A stretch of DNA of 39,287 nt, taken from positions 1 to 39,287 of the forward strand of contig SUSY01000014.1 of NCBI GenBank assembly GCA_015063185.1, given 5' to 3'. Of this stretch, positions 32,501 to 39,287 are shown in pieces. The stretch comes from Thermoplasmata archaeon. Its GTDB lineage: Archaea > Thermoplasmatota > Thermoplasmata > Methanomassiliicoccales > Methanomethylophilaceae. The notes below the pieces were generated by a model. The model ran no database searches. It was given only the letters and a program-made list of their open reading frames with translations, and was not told where the DNA came from. Made by a program: the position numbers and the translations under genes. Within the stretch, counting starts at the first letter, position 1. Every line of letters begins with the position of its first letter.

Positions 32501-34226
32501 TCTAACTGTCTCTGACAACACCATATTGACCCATAGGGAGTTCGATGGAGAGACTACATTGAGTGCTGTGTCCTCCGCATTGGGAATAGAGGTCCGTGCA
32601 AGAGCGAGCACCAGGATCGGTATGAGGATGGGTAGACCGGAGAAGGCCAAGGATAGGAAGGGTGCTCCCATCCAACACGGCCTGTTCGGCATCACTAACA
32701 AGTACAATACGAAGAAGGACATCATTGCTACTGTTGACGATATCAAAAGAGTATCATCAAACAGCAGAAGAGGTGCAGGCATAACGCCAGTGTTCGGAAA
32801 GAGAGTATGCCCAAGTTGCGGACTGCCAACGTTCCGTACATGGTGTAGATCATGCGGAGCGCATACAACCCCCGAGAAGATGGATGGCGTCAGGGACCCT
32901 ATTGACGTGGACATCGTACAGGAACTCGATGCGGCTGTCGAATTACTTGGTGTTCGCAGACCGCCGGAGATCAAAGTCGTTGAAGCCTTAACCTCAAAAG
33001 CAAAGGTTCCGGAACCCATCGAAAAAGCCATACTGAGACAGATGTATGATCTTGGAGTTTACAAGGATGGTACCATACGTTTTGATATGAGTGACATTCC
33101 GCTAACGCACTTCAGACCTAGAGAAGTCAGTATGAGTATAGAACAAGCACATGCCCTTGGGTATGTGCATGACATGGATGGAGACCCACTGACGGACCCG
33201 GAACAGATGTGCGAGTTGAAAGTACAGGATGTCATACCCAACAGAGAGTGCGGAAAATACCTTGTGCAGATTGCCAAATTCATAGACCATTTGCTCGAAA
33301 AATTCTACGGATTACCAAGGTTCTACAATGTAGAGAAACCGGAGGATCTGATAGGACACCTCACGATTGGTTTGGCACCTCACACGTCCGGAGGTATCCT
33401 CTGTCGTATAATAGGATACACCGATGCAAGTGGGTGTTACGCACACCCGTTCTTCCATGCATCCAAGAGAAGAAACTGTGATGGGGATGAGGATTGTCTT
33501 ATGCTCCTTTTGGATGGCCTGATAAACTTCTCCAGAGCGTATCTACCAGATAGGAGGGGCGGACTGATGGATGCCCCATTGGTTCTTACGACAAGGTTGG
33601 ATCCCAACGAGATCGATAAGGAAGCTCAGAACGTAGATTGTCTTAGACGTTATCCGAAACAATTCTATGAGGCTGCCATGAACATGAAGGATGCCAAGGA
33701 TGTAGAAAAGATCATGGACCTCATCGCAGGCCGTATCGGTACAATATATCAATATGAGGGCCTTGGATTCACACTCAACACCCGCGATATCAACGAGGGT
33801 CCAAAACACTCGGCATATACCACATTGGAGACTATGAAAGACAAGATGGATGGTCAACTCACACTAGGTAAGAAGATTCGTGCCGTTGATGAGAAGGATG
33901 TTGCGATCAGAGTTATCGACAAACATTTCATGCCAGATATGATAGGAAACCTCAGGAGCTATTCGGCACAGGCGGTCAGATGCACCAAATGCGGTACCAA
34001 ATATAGGCGCATCCCCCTGACCGGAAAATGTCTCTGTGGAAACGAACTGACATTGACAGTGCACGAAGCCAGTGTAAGAAAATATCTGGAAGTATCCAAG
34101 AACATCTGTGAGAAATATGGACTCCCAGAATACACCAAAGAAAGGATCATGATCCTTGAATTAGGCATGAATTCCATGTTCAACAGTGATAAGGTCAAAA
34201 AGTGTACTCTTTCCGACTTCTTCTGA
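29520..34226 (+). CDS. polC: DNA polymerase D large subunit (DP2), enlarged
   Basis: This is the catalytic subunit of the archaeal replicative polymerase PolD. Conserved parts are GPIRAAGGTAQAMSVLLADV, SRVGGFRLRYGRARTAG and ASTRIGMRMGRPEKAKDRK. The active-site loop NCDGDEDC has Asp1321 and Asp1323. Zinc sites are Cys1097/1100/1109/1112 and Cys1488/1491/1504/1506. The C-terminal TLSDFF is a probable clamp-binding (PIP) motif. Length is 1568 residues, several hundred more than a typical intein-free DP2. The extra length lies between IEWHVQEIEDALKPLP (about 433-448) and the conserved PLHPDYNMFWSDVD (about 826-839), as tandem copies of a module. No intein motifs were seen. It overlaps NOG1 by 8 bases. 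Confidence 0.96.
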   Translation: MPELIYSEEMGEYFKKLAEDNEVCYDIARKARRLGRDPENKVEVPQAEDLASRVEKLLKDYDVKGIAETIRELTDKYKNRELVSLYVAREMAKRDMGSKEKALDTAIRAGLAVLTEGILVAPLEGLADTKIGINDDGTEFVDLVFAGPIRAAGGTAQAMSVLLADVVRTEIGIGEYKPTQAEVDRFIEEIPLYKMCQHIQYSPSADEIQLIVGRCPIMIDGEGTERMELSGFRDLPRIKTNQVRGGACLVVAEGMCQKASKLQKHVKKLGLKGWEFMDEYLAMKGAAVATDSGPRSVHPSEKYLKDIVAGRPIFGHPSRVGGFRLRYGRARTAGLASLAFCPASMYLMDEFPALGTQLKIERPGKACVVTPCDELDGPIAVLNNGDLVQCQSSESATNIRSDVFEITDNGEVLVPFGEFCENNHFLVPCGYPIEWHVQEIEDALKPLPSDWAPSNLQVDVTKDILDLSNTLKIRLLNEGSCRDGHVCIPVCDDVTTLRSIGADYKLENGNIVIPPETTETILLDLMIVRDGNDLIKLEWVSPEPVLNWNALGEIYKSDIRGRLLIGSIACLNGKIITIKKDKATFEALGIEFTEDENKITLKDESASNLLSDLALHIMDGRVTESDNEHTNLLNWDGLGPATRNKWCTMALEGRDLIFNNGAMTFPEEYAPQLDLIGLEHISLDGRLRLSVNNTVQFLSDLKIRYDDSEGKLIQYEDKPPETVYNWKKAGKAKDKWIDRILSKKDIVLTDNGLVIESKTEKALSSLGTEYTVENGDITILFDDADPLLADLGLYRYKKWIKQTLPNDWEHPTYERAKEMSRKMCIPLHPDYNMFWSDVDMEALSSLRTFILDNGKMEDEELVIPINEITSKLSKMGVAFAYHAGNIRLDTDSTKSFLSDMGLLYDVDKEQVQETEVATEKRFDWTHMMEDETSKIRRSILECDESGFHMKGKLLIFPCKGHKNTLETLGALHKVREGLVRIDPTLSIPLIEGLGLTVSDNTILTHREFDGETTLSAVSSALGIEVRARASTRIGMRMGRPEKAKDRKGAPIQHGLFGITNKYNTKKDIIATVDDIKRVSSNSRRGAGITPVFGKRVCPSCGLPTFRTWCRSCGAHTTPEKMDGVRDPIDVDIVQELDAAVELLGVRRPPEIKVVEALTSKAKVPEPIEKAILRQMYDLGVYKDGTIRFDMSDIPLTHFRPREVSMSIEQAHALGYVHDMDGDPLTDPEQMCELKVQDVIPNRECGKYLVQIAKFIDHLLEKFYGLPRFYNVEKPEDLIGHLTIGLAPHTSGGILCRIIGYTDASGCYAHPFFHASKRRNCDGDEDCLMLLLDGLINFSRAYLPDRRGGLMDAPLVLTTRLDPNEIDKEAQNVDCLRRYPKQFYEAAMNMKDAKDVEKIMDLIAGRIGTIYQYEGLGFTLNTRDINEGPKHSAYTTLETMKDKMDGQLTLGKKIRAVDEKDVAIRVIDKHFMPDMIGNLRSYSAQAVRCTKCGTKYRRIPLTGKCLCGNELTLTVHEASVRKYLEVSKNICEKYGLPEYTKERIMILELGMNSMFNSDKVKKCTLSDFF
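30870..32504 (+). repeat. Six-copy protein module inside polC
   Basis: Each copy has a core of about 31 residues patterned L..hG.......G.h.h.........Lh.DhGh. The cores begin at residues 497, 585, 673, 763, 872 and 965, spaced 88, 88, 90, 109 and 93 residues apart. Examples are LRSIGADYKLENGNIVIP, LSSLGTEYTVENGDITIL and LETLGALHKVREGLVRID. Between cores a tryptophan segment recurs (VLNWNALGEI, LLNWDGLGPA, VYNWKKAGKA, RFDWTHMMED). The last two copies lie on the conserved part of DP2; the first four look like added duplications. The copies have diverged at DNA level. Confidence 0.85.
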
Positions 34227-34242
34227 ATCGGAACAGATTAAA

Positions 34243-34260
34243 CAGGGGGCAAACCCCCTG
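34243..34260. terminator. Hairpin between converging polC and rpoD
   Basis: CAGGGGG-CAAA-CCCCCTG is a perfect 7-base stem with a 4-base loop, 17 bases past the polC stop and 21 bases past the rpoD stop. It is followed by TGTTTCTC on the plus strand. It can serve both strands. Confidence 0.65.
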
Positions 34261-34280
34261 TGTTTCTCAAGTTTGAAGGT

Positions 34281-35120
34281 TTATGCTTCGGACTGACTGC
34301 GCAACTCATCCGCAAAGGCCTTCGCATTCTCGGAGAGAATCTCGACCGCCTTATCCAGAACTTCCTGAGCAGAAAGGGAGCCATCGGTCTCGAACTTGAA
34401 CACGAAGTTCTTATCATCGGACTCTACGGTAACTGCGCCCCTGCTGTTCTCCATGCATGCATGGCAGAAGATACAGTCGATCGGACGAACAGCTACGAGC
34501 TTTCCTCCTGCTTCCTCGAAGACCTTCTTGGGACAGCCTTTGATGACTGACCTGACAATCTCCTCGTCAGAGACATCCTGCTCGACAGAGACCTGGGGGA
34601 GGTACTTGTAACCTACTCCATTGGCCACCTGCCATTTGACGTGGGTGCTGGCAGTACCCATAACAGCGTGAGCGTAGATGAGCACGGACTGACGGTCCGC
34701 CAGCTCGACGATAGGGATGTTCTCGTCCCTGACCTTGAGGTCAGGAGAACCAAGGGGTTCCATATCTCCGGAATACACGGTGCACGGTCCGCTCTTCTTC
34801 AGAAGGTACATGATGGAGCAATTGGGACAACCCTCTCCGCCACATACACAATCCTTCTGATAGTTGAAGAGTGAAAGGTCTGTGGGTATGGGGACCATAC
34901 CGAGTCTGTGGGCAATGATCTCGTCAAACAGGGGAGTGATGCTCTCGAACTCCTTTCCATCCACATCGATGGGTCCAAGGTGGAACTCCACCTTGTCGAT
35001 CGCCATCTTGGGGATATCGGAAAGCATGGTCCTCCTGAGGGCATTAGCCATCGAAGGTGTGGAGTCCTTGAGGATGAATTTACACTTCCTCTCTGCCATC
35101 TCGAGTATCTGTATGTCCAT
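34281..35120 (-). CDS. rpoD: RNA polymerase subunit D (Rpo3)
   Basis: This 279-residue archaeal counterpart of Rpb3 and bacterial alpha forms the assembly platform with subunit L. The N-terminal part has NALRRTMLSDIPKMAIDKVE, the family signature, and HRLGMVPIP. It carries two cysteine-rich sites: DCVCGGEGCPNCSIM, and a ferredoxin-like insert, DCIFCHACMENSRGAV. The insert has a reduced set of cysteines and may not hold two clusters. GAGGAGGTC lies before the start, 12 bases after rps11. It is the last gene of the rps13-rps4-rps11-rpoD operon. Confidence 0.96.
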   Translation of the reverse strand: MDIQILEMAERKCKFILKDSTPSMANALRRTMLSDIPKMAIDKVEFHLGPIDVDGKEFESITPLFDEIIAHRLGMVPIPTDLSLFNYQKDCVCGGEGCPNCSIMYLLKKSGPCTVYSGDMEPLGSPDLKVRDENIPIVELADRQSVLIYAHAVMGTASTHVKWQVANGVGYKYLPQVSVEQDVSDEEIVRSVIKGCPKKVFEEAGGKLVAVRPIDCIFCHACMENSRGAVTVESDDKNFVFKFETDGSLSAQEVLDKAVEILSENAKAFADELRSQSEA

Positions 35121-35132
35121 GGTCAGACCTCC

Positions 35133-35522
35133 TCAGACCCTGCGTCCCCTGCGTCCGCCCTTCTTCTTCGTACCGTCGTGAGGTACGGGGGTCACATCCT
35201 CGATGCGACCAATCTTGAGTCCAGCCCTGGTGAGGGCACGGATTGCTGCCTGAGCTCCAGGTCCAGGAGAGGTGGATCTGTTTCCTCCGGGTGCGCGGAC
35301 CCTGACGTGGATTCCAACGAACTCCTTCTCCTTTGCAACATCAGCGACACGTTCTGCGGCCCTCTGTGCAGCGTAAGGCGAGGACTCGTCCTTTGCCTGC
35401 TTGACGACCATTCCACCAGTTGCCTTGGTGATGGTCTCTGCACCGGTGATGTCGGTGAGGGTGATCATGATGTTGTTGTAACTGGCGTAGATGTTAGCGA
35501 TTCCCCACTTAGGTGATGCCAT
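35133..35522 (-). CDS. rps11: 30S ribosomal protein S11 (uS11)
   Basis: This 129-residue small-subunit platform protein has [19 protein letters not shown] at the start, [18 protein letters not shown] in the middle, and [19 protein letters not shown] with a basic tail, [11 protein letters not shown]. The start lies 2 bases after the rps4 stop, and GAGGAG overlaps that stop, so translation is coupled. Confidence 0.98.
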   Translation of the reverse strand: MASPKWGIANIYASYNNIMITLTDITGAETITKATGGMVVKQAKDESSPYAAQRAAERVADVAKEKEFVGIHVRVRAPGGNRSTSPGPGAQAAIRALTRAGLKIGRIEDVTPVPHDGTKKKGGRRGRRV

Positions 35523-35524
35523 AC

Positions 35525-36130
35525 TTACTCCTCCTGTGCGTCGGCGTTGTCGTTCTCGTCAGCAACCTGTGCGGCGATGTTCGCCTGGTTGATGGCGGCC
35601 TGCTCTGCAGAGATTCTCATCGGGTGCATCTCGTCGGTATAGGGGGATGCGGGGTTGAACTCGATGGAGGACTCCTCGTTCCTGGTGACGATGTAACCGG
35701 GGACGGTGACCTTGTGACCATTCATGAAGATGTGTCCGTGAACGATCATCTGCCTTGCCTGACCGATGGTGGATGCGAGTCCCTTCTCGTAAACGATGGT
35801 CTGGAGCCTGCGTCCGAGGATGTTCTTCTCGGTGAGTGCCAGGATATCGTTGAGTGTTGCTCCCTCGAGGGGAAGGACTCCGATGCGTCCACACTTGTTG
35901 AGAAGTGCGTCTGCCTCCTTCTTGGCCTGTGCGTCTCCTCCCCTGAGGAGTGCCTGAAGCTCTCTTGCCTGCTTCCTGTAGTTCCTCAGGACGGACTGTG
36001 CCTTCCAGACCTCGGTCTTGTTCTTGAGACCGTAGCTCTTAACGAGAACGACCTCTGCCTTGATTCTCTCGCCCTGCCAGGGGTGTGACGGGGTGTCGTA
36101 GGACCTGCGTGAAAATTTAGGATCTCCCAT
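35525..36130 (-). CDS. rps4: 30S ribosomal protein S4 (uS4)
   Basis: This 201-residue archaeal S4 is a primary 16S rRNA binder. Its S4 RNA-binding domain is visible in [20 protein letters not shown] and [21 protein letters not shown]. The N-terminus [18 protein letters not shown] is typical of archaea. The acidic tail after residue 185 ([11 protein letters not shown]) is common in this family. It lies 10 bases after rps13. Confidence 0.98.
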   Translation of the reverse strand: MGDPKFSRRSYDTPSHPWQGERIKAEVVLVKSYGLKNKTEVWKAQSVLRNYRKQARELQALLRGGDAQAKKEADALLNKCGRIGVLPLEGATLNDILALTEKNILGRRLQTIVYEKGLASTIGQARQMIVHGHIFMNGHKVTVPGYIVTRNEESSIEFNPASPYTDEMHPMRISAEQAAINQANIAAQVADENDNADAQEE

Positions 36131-36140
36131 TCAAAACACC

Positions 36141-36617
36141 TCACTTCTTCTTGCTGACACCCATGGTGAGTCCGCGGCGTCCGTTGGACCTGGTCCTCTG
36201 ACCCCTAACCTTGTGGTGTGTCTCGTGCCTGATTCCGCGGTAGCAGCGGATCATCTTCATTCTGTTGATGTCATCCTTCTGGATGATGTCGAGGTCGTTT
36301 CCGAGGAGGTGCATGTCGCTTCCGGACTCGTAGTCGTTCTGCCTGTTGATTGCCCACTCAGGTGCATACTCGACGTACTTGGTGACAAGCTGCTCGAGCT
36401 CTGCGACCTTATCATCGGGAAGTGCTCCGATCTTCACAGAGGGGTCAACCTGTGCCCTCTTTGCGACGATCTCGGCAACCCTCTTTCCGACACCCTTGAT
36501 GCTCTGAAGACCGATAACGGTCCTCTTCTGACCATCAATATCGCTGTTTGCGATACGAACGATGAAGTTGAAATCCTCATCCTCGGTCTTCTTAGGCTGC
36601 ATATCTTTCTTTGCCAT
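36141..36617 (-). CDS. rps13: 30S ribosomal protein S13 (uS13)
   Basis: This 158-residue small-subunit head protein has FIVRIANSDIDGQKRTVIGL, IKGVGKRVAEIVAKRA, and the C-terminal CYRGIRHETHHKVRGQRTRS with NGRRGLTMGVSKKK. It is the first gene of the S13-S4-S11-RpoD operon. GGAGGAATA lies before the ATG. A leader of about 110-130 bases with three hairpins precedes it. Confidence 0.98.
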   Translation of the reverse strand: MAKKDMQPKKTEDEDFNFIVRIANSDIDGQKRTVIGLQSIKGVGKRVAEIVAKRAQVDPSVKIGALPDDKVAELEQLVTKYVEYAPEWAINRQNDYESGSDMHLLGNDLDIIQKDDINRMKMIRCYRGIRHETHHKVRGQRTRSNGRRGLTMGVSKKK

Positions 36618-36641
36618 TAGTTATTCCTCCGTAAATGTTCC

Positions 36642-36709
36642 CTCCCTCAGGAGGGAGTGCTCAAGTGTCGGACACATGTGTCGACACTCTCAGTTTTCGC
36701 TTTACAGCG
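36642..36709 (-). promoter_or_regulatory. Hairpin-rich leader of the rps13 operon
   Basis: Three stems stand between the likely start of the mRNA and the rps13 ribosome-binding site. CTCCCTC-GAGGGAG spans 36642-36657 (7 bases, 2-base loop). AGTGTCG (36664-36670) pairs with CGACACT (36682-36688), enclosing ACACATGTGT. CGCT-TTAC-AGCG spans 36698-36709. TATA-like boxes on the minus strand lie at TTTAATAAG (36754-36746) and ATATATTTT (36778-36770). Ribosomal operons are often autoregulated through such leaders; that role is inferred here. Confidence 0.4.
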
Positions 36710-36809
36710 GGTCCTGAGTTTACGTGTGTCGTCGGAACACCTCATCCTTATTAAAGGTATGTGAGACAGAAAATATATCCAAGTGGATGCACGAGAATAT
36801 AGGGAAAAT

Positions 36810-36897
36810 TGGTGCCGAAGACCGGATTCGAACCGGTGAACTCCTACGAGAACAGATCTTGAGTCTGTCGCCTTTGACCAGGCTTGGCAACTTCGGC
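36810..36897 (-). tRNA. tRNA-Leu (anticodon CAA)
   Basis: On the minus strand the acceptor arms GCCGAAG and CTTCGGC enclose a class II tRNA. Its D-arm is GCC...GGC. The anticodon stem ACAGA/TCTGT carries the loop CTCAAGA, so the anticodon is CAA (codon UUG). The long variable arm is CTCGTAGGAG, and the T-arm is ACCGG-TTCGAAT-CCGGT. The discriminator is A and CCA is encoded (36812-36810). A TATA-like TTAATAAT lies about 25-30 bases upstream. Confidence 0.97.
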
Positions 36898-36929
36898 TTA
36901 GATGGTGATATGCACACCCATTATTAAGA

Positions 36930-36948
36930 TTACCCCCGAAGGGGGTAA
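36930..36948 (-). terminator. Terminator hairpin of map
   Basis: TTACCCCC-TTC-GGGGGTAA on the minus strand is a perfect 8-base stem 10 bases past the methionine aminopeptidase stop, followed by TCTTAATAAT. The same AT-rich tail also holds the TATA box of the tRNA gene. Confidence 0.6.
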
Positions 36949-36958
36949 GTTATGACCA

Positions 36959-37849
36959 TCAGTATGTGGTCATGATCTCAGCACGAGGGCCTCCGACATA
37001 CACGGTATGCTCCCACTGAGTCACGCATCCACCTTTGACCTCCTTGAGGATGGCATAACTGGATGCTATACCCTGACGTACAAGCTTATTGAGCAGAAGG
37101 TTGGCCTTGGGCCAATCACAGCTCCTTGCACAGAATGGGAATGTGGAGAACTCCTCCATGATGTAATCATAGAACTCGCGCAGAGCGGGTTCGGTTGGAG
37201 GGCGATCCCTTGCGATACGACAGATGTTACCAGGACGTCCAGATGTGATCAGGCCTTCACCGTTGGTTGCAAAAGGTTCGCAGGCGATGATCATTCCCGC
37301 CTCGAGTGGATCAGTATTACCATCATCATAGTTAGGGATCGAAAGACCAGCGTGAAGATTATAGGGCTTTATCTGATGACCGGTAAGGTTCTTGACGGGT
37401 TTGTACCCCATACTGTTAATTGTCATCTCCACAACCTTTCCGATCTGATTGATCTCTGTGCCTTCACCGATGAATTCCATGACGGAATCCCTTGCGTTAC
37501 GTGCAGCATCGATCAGTGCAGAAAACCTGTTGGTCCCTACCTCTACGGTACCTGCGGTATCACCGACGAAACCGTCTATGTGTGCACCACAATCGACCTT
37601 AACAACATCCCCGACCTCGAATGCCAATTTATCGCCGACAGATGGGGTGTAGTGGGCAGCGATATCGTTGACACTGATATTACAGGGGAATGCGAGTTTG
37701 CATCCGTTCTTCCTGATGTATGCCTCAACCTCCTCAGCGACATCGAAATAACGAACGCCTTTGGCGACCATTGAAAGTCCTAGGTCCCTGGCCTCAGCGG
37801 ATACCCTTCCGGCCTTACGGAGTTTCTCAAGCTGCTCGGAGTTAAGCAT
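36959..37849 (-). CDS. map: Methionine aminopeptidase, type II
   Basis: This enzyme removes the initiator methionine from new proteins. The metal ligands fall in VVKVDCGAHIDGFVGDTAG (two Asp), LTGHQIKPYNLHAG (His), the later ACEPFATNG (Glu) and a final Glu near TQWEHTVYVG. The sequence is of the archaeal/eukaryotic type II form. The Met at 37849 (MLNSEQLEKLRKAGRVSAEA, 296 residues) is chosen over 37915, because the longer frame runs back through the Sua5 gene; an in-frame Met at 37858 is also possible. It overlaps the Sua5 stop by 8 bases. Confidence 0.95.
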   Translation of the reverse strand: MLNSEQLEKLRKAGRVSAEARDLGLSMVAKGVRYFDVAEEVEAYIRKNGCKLAFPCNISVNDIAAHYTPSVGDKLAFEVGDVVKVDCGAHIDGFVGDTAGTVEVGTNRFSALIDAARNARDSVMEFIGEGTEINQIGKVVEMTINSMGYKPVKNLTGHQIKPYNLHAGLSIPNYDDGNTDPLEAGMIIACEPFATNGEGLITSGRPGNICRIARDRPPTEPALREFYDYIMEEFSTFPFCARSCDWPKANLLLNKLVRQGIASSYAILKEVKGGCVTQWEHTVYVGGPRAEIMTTY

Positions 37850-38474
37850 AGAGAGCATCCTCGATCTGTTTCTTGGAGATATCGCCCTGCCTGATGATCT
37901 CGACCTTGTTGTCACTGATCCAAACTATTGTGGAAGGACGACCGGTTCCAGAGATGCCTTTATCGAGATAGGTGGAGACCTTATCACCGAAAGCCTGCTG
38001 AGCCTCTTCAACAGTCGTAGCATCTGGTTGAGAGTGAAGGTTAGCAGAGGTGGCAATGATAGGTCCAGTACGCTTGATGAGTTCAAGAGCAACGGGATCA
38101 TCGGGGATGCGGATGCCGACCTTGAAGGACATGGATGTGACCATATCCGGAACGTTGGGATTCTTGTTTGTGATGATCGTGAGAGGCCCGGGCAGGAATG
38201 CATCGATGAGTTTCTCCACAGGTTTGGTCATGATTGCAATCTGCTCGACCATAGCCTTATCGGCAACAGCCAACGTCAGTGGCATATCGAACGGGCGGTT
38301 CTTAGCAACGAAAAGCTTCTTAACTGCAACCTGGTCAAAAGGGTTCGCACCGATTCCGTAAACGGTATCGGTTGGATATACAACAAGATTACCAGACATG
38401 ACATCAGCAGCAGCCTTATCGATCGATTCGATAGTAGCTGCGTCCAGCTTAGAATTACATTTCAATACATTCAT
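37842..38474 (-). CDS. Sua5/YrdC threonylcarbamoyl-AMP synthase
   Basis: This 210-residue enzyme makes threonylcarbamoyl-AMP from threonine, bicarbonate and ATP for the t6A modification of tRNAs that read ANN codons. The signature is NLVVYPTDTVYGIGANPFD, with KNRPFDMPLTLAVAD and PGPLTIITNKN. ATSANLHSQPDATTVEE is the conserved Ser/Asn region. It lacks the extra C-terminal Sua5 domain and is therefore of the short YrdC form. It starts 1 base after the stop of the upstream hydrolase and ends overlapping map. Confidence 0.94.
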   Translation of the reverse strand: MNVLKCNSKLDAATIESIDKAAADVMSGNLVVYPTDTVYGIGANPFDQVAVKKLFVAKNRPFDMPLTLAVADKAMVEQIAIMTKPVEKLIDAFLPGPLTIITNKNPNVPDMVTSMSFKVGIRIPDDPVALELIKRTGPIIATSANLHSQPDATTVEEAQQAFGDKVSTYLDKGISGTGRPSTIVWISDNKVEIIRQGDISKKQIEDALYA

Positions 38475-38475
38475 T

Positions 38476-39123
38476 TTACAACCCCATCTGGTTAATAGCT
38501 TTCTCGAGGAACTTCATTCCCCCGTCCTTGACAACGGGTCCATGACCCGAGAAAAGGCCATTGAATTTAATATTACGCAATTTGAGTAACGATGCTTTCA
38601 GATCGGACAGAGAACCTGTAGGAAGGTCGGTACGCCCAACACCATCTACAAAAAATGTGTCTCCGGAGAACAAAGCACCCGATTCCACATCAAGGATGCA
38701 GATACTACCTATGGTGTGTCCAGGAGTCTCTATAATACGGAGAACATGCCCGCCGAGATCGAACTCGTCTCCATCCCTGACTGGAGTGACATTCATTTGG
38801 GGAATGGAGCCTCCAAATGCAACACCCATGGTGGAATCAGAATCACCAGCGATAAGGGGATCGGCATCCTTCTCACCAGCATAGACCATGGGTTGATAAC
38901 AATCGATGATCCTGGAAAGACCGCCAACGTGATCGTAATGGCGATGTGTCAGAAAGACAAGGTCCAACTTCCTTCCGTCCAACAAGGCATCGATATCGCT
39001 GATGTTCGCATCGGACTGGAAACCGGTACCGGTATCGATCAATGCGACCTTCTTCTCCCCGAAAACCAAGAAGATATTGGAATCGAATAACAACGCTTGA
39101 GGTACCTGTTGAATTGTCATCAA
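38476..39123 (-). CDS. Metallo-beta-lactamase-fold hydrolase (glyoxalase II-like)
   Basis: This 215-residue hydrolase has the metal motif THRHYDHVGG (HxHxDH), then ETPGHTIGSICI, LFSGDTFFVDGVGRTDLP and a final FSGHGPVV. The last three are typical of hydroxyacylglutathione hydrolases and related thioesterases; the substrate is not clear. A TATA-like GTTATATAC at 39150-39142 is about 26 bases before the ATG at 39123/39120, suggesting a leaderless mRNA for the operon that continues into the Sua5 and map genes. Confidence 0.9.
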   Translation of the reverse strand: MMTIQQVPQALLFDSNIFLVFGEKKVALIDTGTGFQSDANISDIDALLDGRKLDLVFLTHRHYDHVGGLSRIIDCYQPMVYAGEKDADPLIAGDSDSTMGVAFGGSIPQMNVTPVRDGDEFDLGGHVLRIIETPGHTIGSICILDVESGALFSGDTFFVDGVGRTDLPTGSLSDLKASLLKLRNIKFNGLFSGHGPVVKDGGMKFLEKAINQMGL

Positions 39124-39287
39124 AAGGGCTACCTACTCACTGTATATAACAATATCCAAAAGAAAAATGAAATCAAAAGAGGGTGTGCGGATGAGAAACA
39201 CACCACCATATGCAACCTGTTTGACTGCTAGACCACACCCCAGCGACGTCAAAAGAACTTTAGTAAGCGTCAGACTGAACATCTCGG
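39124..39287. other. Right-end intergenic stretch
   Basis: It holds the promoter of the hydrolase gene at its left end. GGGTGTG (39181-39187) and CACACCC (39234-39240) form a 7-base inverted repeat, and the first arm can also pair with CACACC at 39199-39204. The enclosed part is too short for a tRNA and has no T-arm. No gene is seen before the window ends. Confidence 0.35.

Noticed and set aside
39181..39240. A tRNA gene suggested by GGGTGTG/CACACCC arms and a GGTCTAGC-like D-arm
   Set aside because: It is only 60 bases long and lacks a T-arm with TTCRA and a proper anticodon stem.

Overview
The window looks like a chromosomal segment of a methanogenic archaeon, most likely of the Thermoplasmata/Methanomassiliicoccales type. 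Archaeal information genes support this: the DNA polymerase D large subunit, RNA polymerase subunit D, ribosomal protein L10e, the S13-S4-S11-RpoD cluster, RNase P component 4, Dph2 and NOG1. So do archaeal lipid genes (mevalonate kinase, geranylgeranyl reductase and a tetraether-synthase-type radical SAM enzyme) and the methanogenesis-marker gene mtxX. Many genes have an archaeal TATA box about 26 bases before the start codon, which suggests leaderless mRNAs. The lineage is inferred from gene content, not from a search.

Bases 1-7730 hold the main item: a complete type II-A CRISPR-Cas locus laid out as in Streptococcus. Reading from right to left it contains a tracrRNA (plus strand, 7649-7730), then cas9, cas1, cas2 and csn2 (minus strand, each overlapping the next), a 42-base leader, and an array of 21 repeats and 20 spacers that ends in a degenerate repeat at 116-151. 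The leader ends in ATTTGAG, the type II-A leader-anchoring sequence. TATA boxes lie about 25 bases before both the first repeat and the tracrRNA anti-repeat, so both RNAs could start exactly at their functional ends. The locus is visibly more AT-rich than its neighbours (one sampled 60-base line in cas9 has 22 G/C; one in the next gene has 35), which suggests horizontal transfer.

Bases 7822-13054 hold an Mrp/NBP35 ATPase with a NifX-like partner, a preQ0 operon (mtxX-queD-queC-queE, all overlapping or nearly so) and rpl10e-dph2. Bases 13371-16369 hold an unrecognised protein followed by rnp4, a CRM-domain protein and serS. Bases 16499-21006 hold an HD hydrolase, a small CGCGC protein, an aminotransferase, an unrecognised protein and mevalonate kinase.

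Bases 21295-24281 form a membrane-lipid operon: a Tes-like radical SAM enzyme, a 56-residue two-cluster ferredoxin and geranylgeranyl reductase. Bases 24415-34226 hold a 1356-residue surface protein with a lamin-tail domain, NOG1, and a PolD large subunit of 1568 residues. The PolD protein is unusually long because a module of about 90 residues occurs six times in its middle. Bases 34281-36617 are the rps13-rps4-rps11-rpoD operon with a hairpin-rich leader, followed by tRNA-Leu(CAA), methionine aminopeptidase, a Sua5/YrdC protein and a metallo-beta-lactamase-fold hydrolase.
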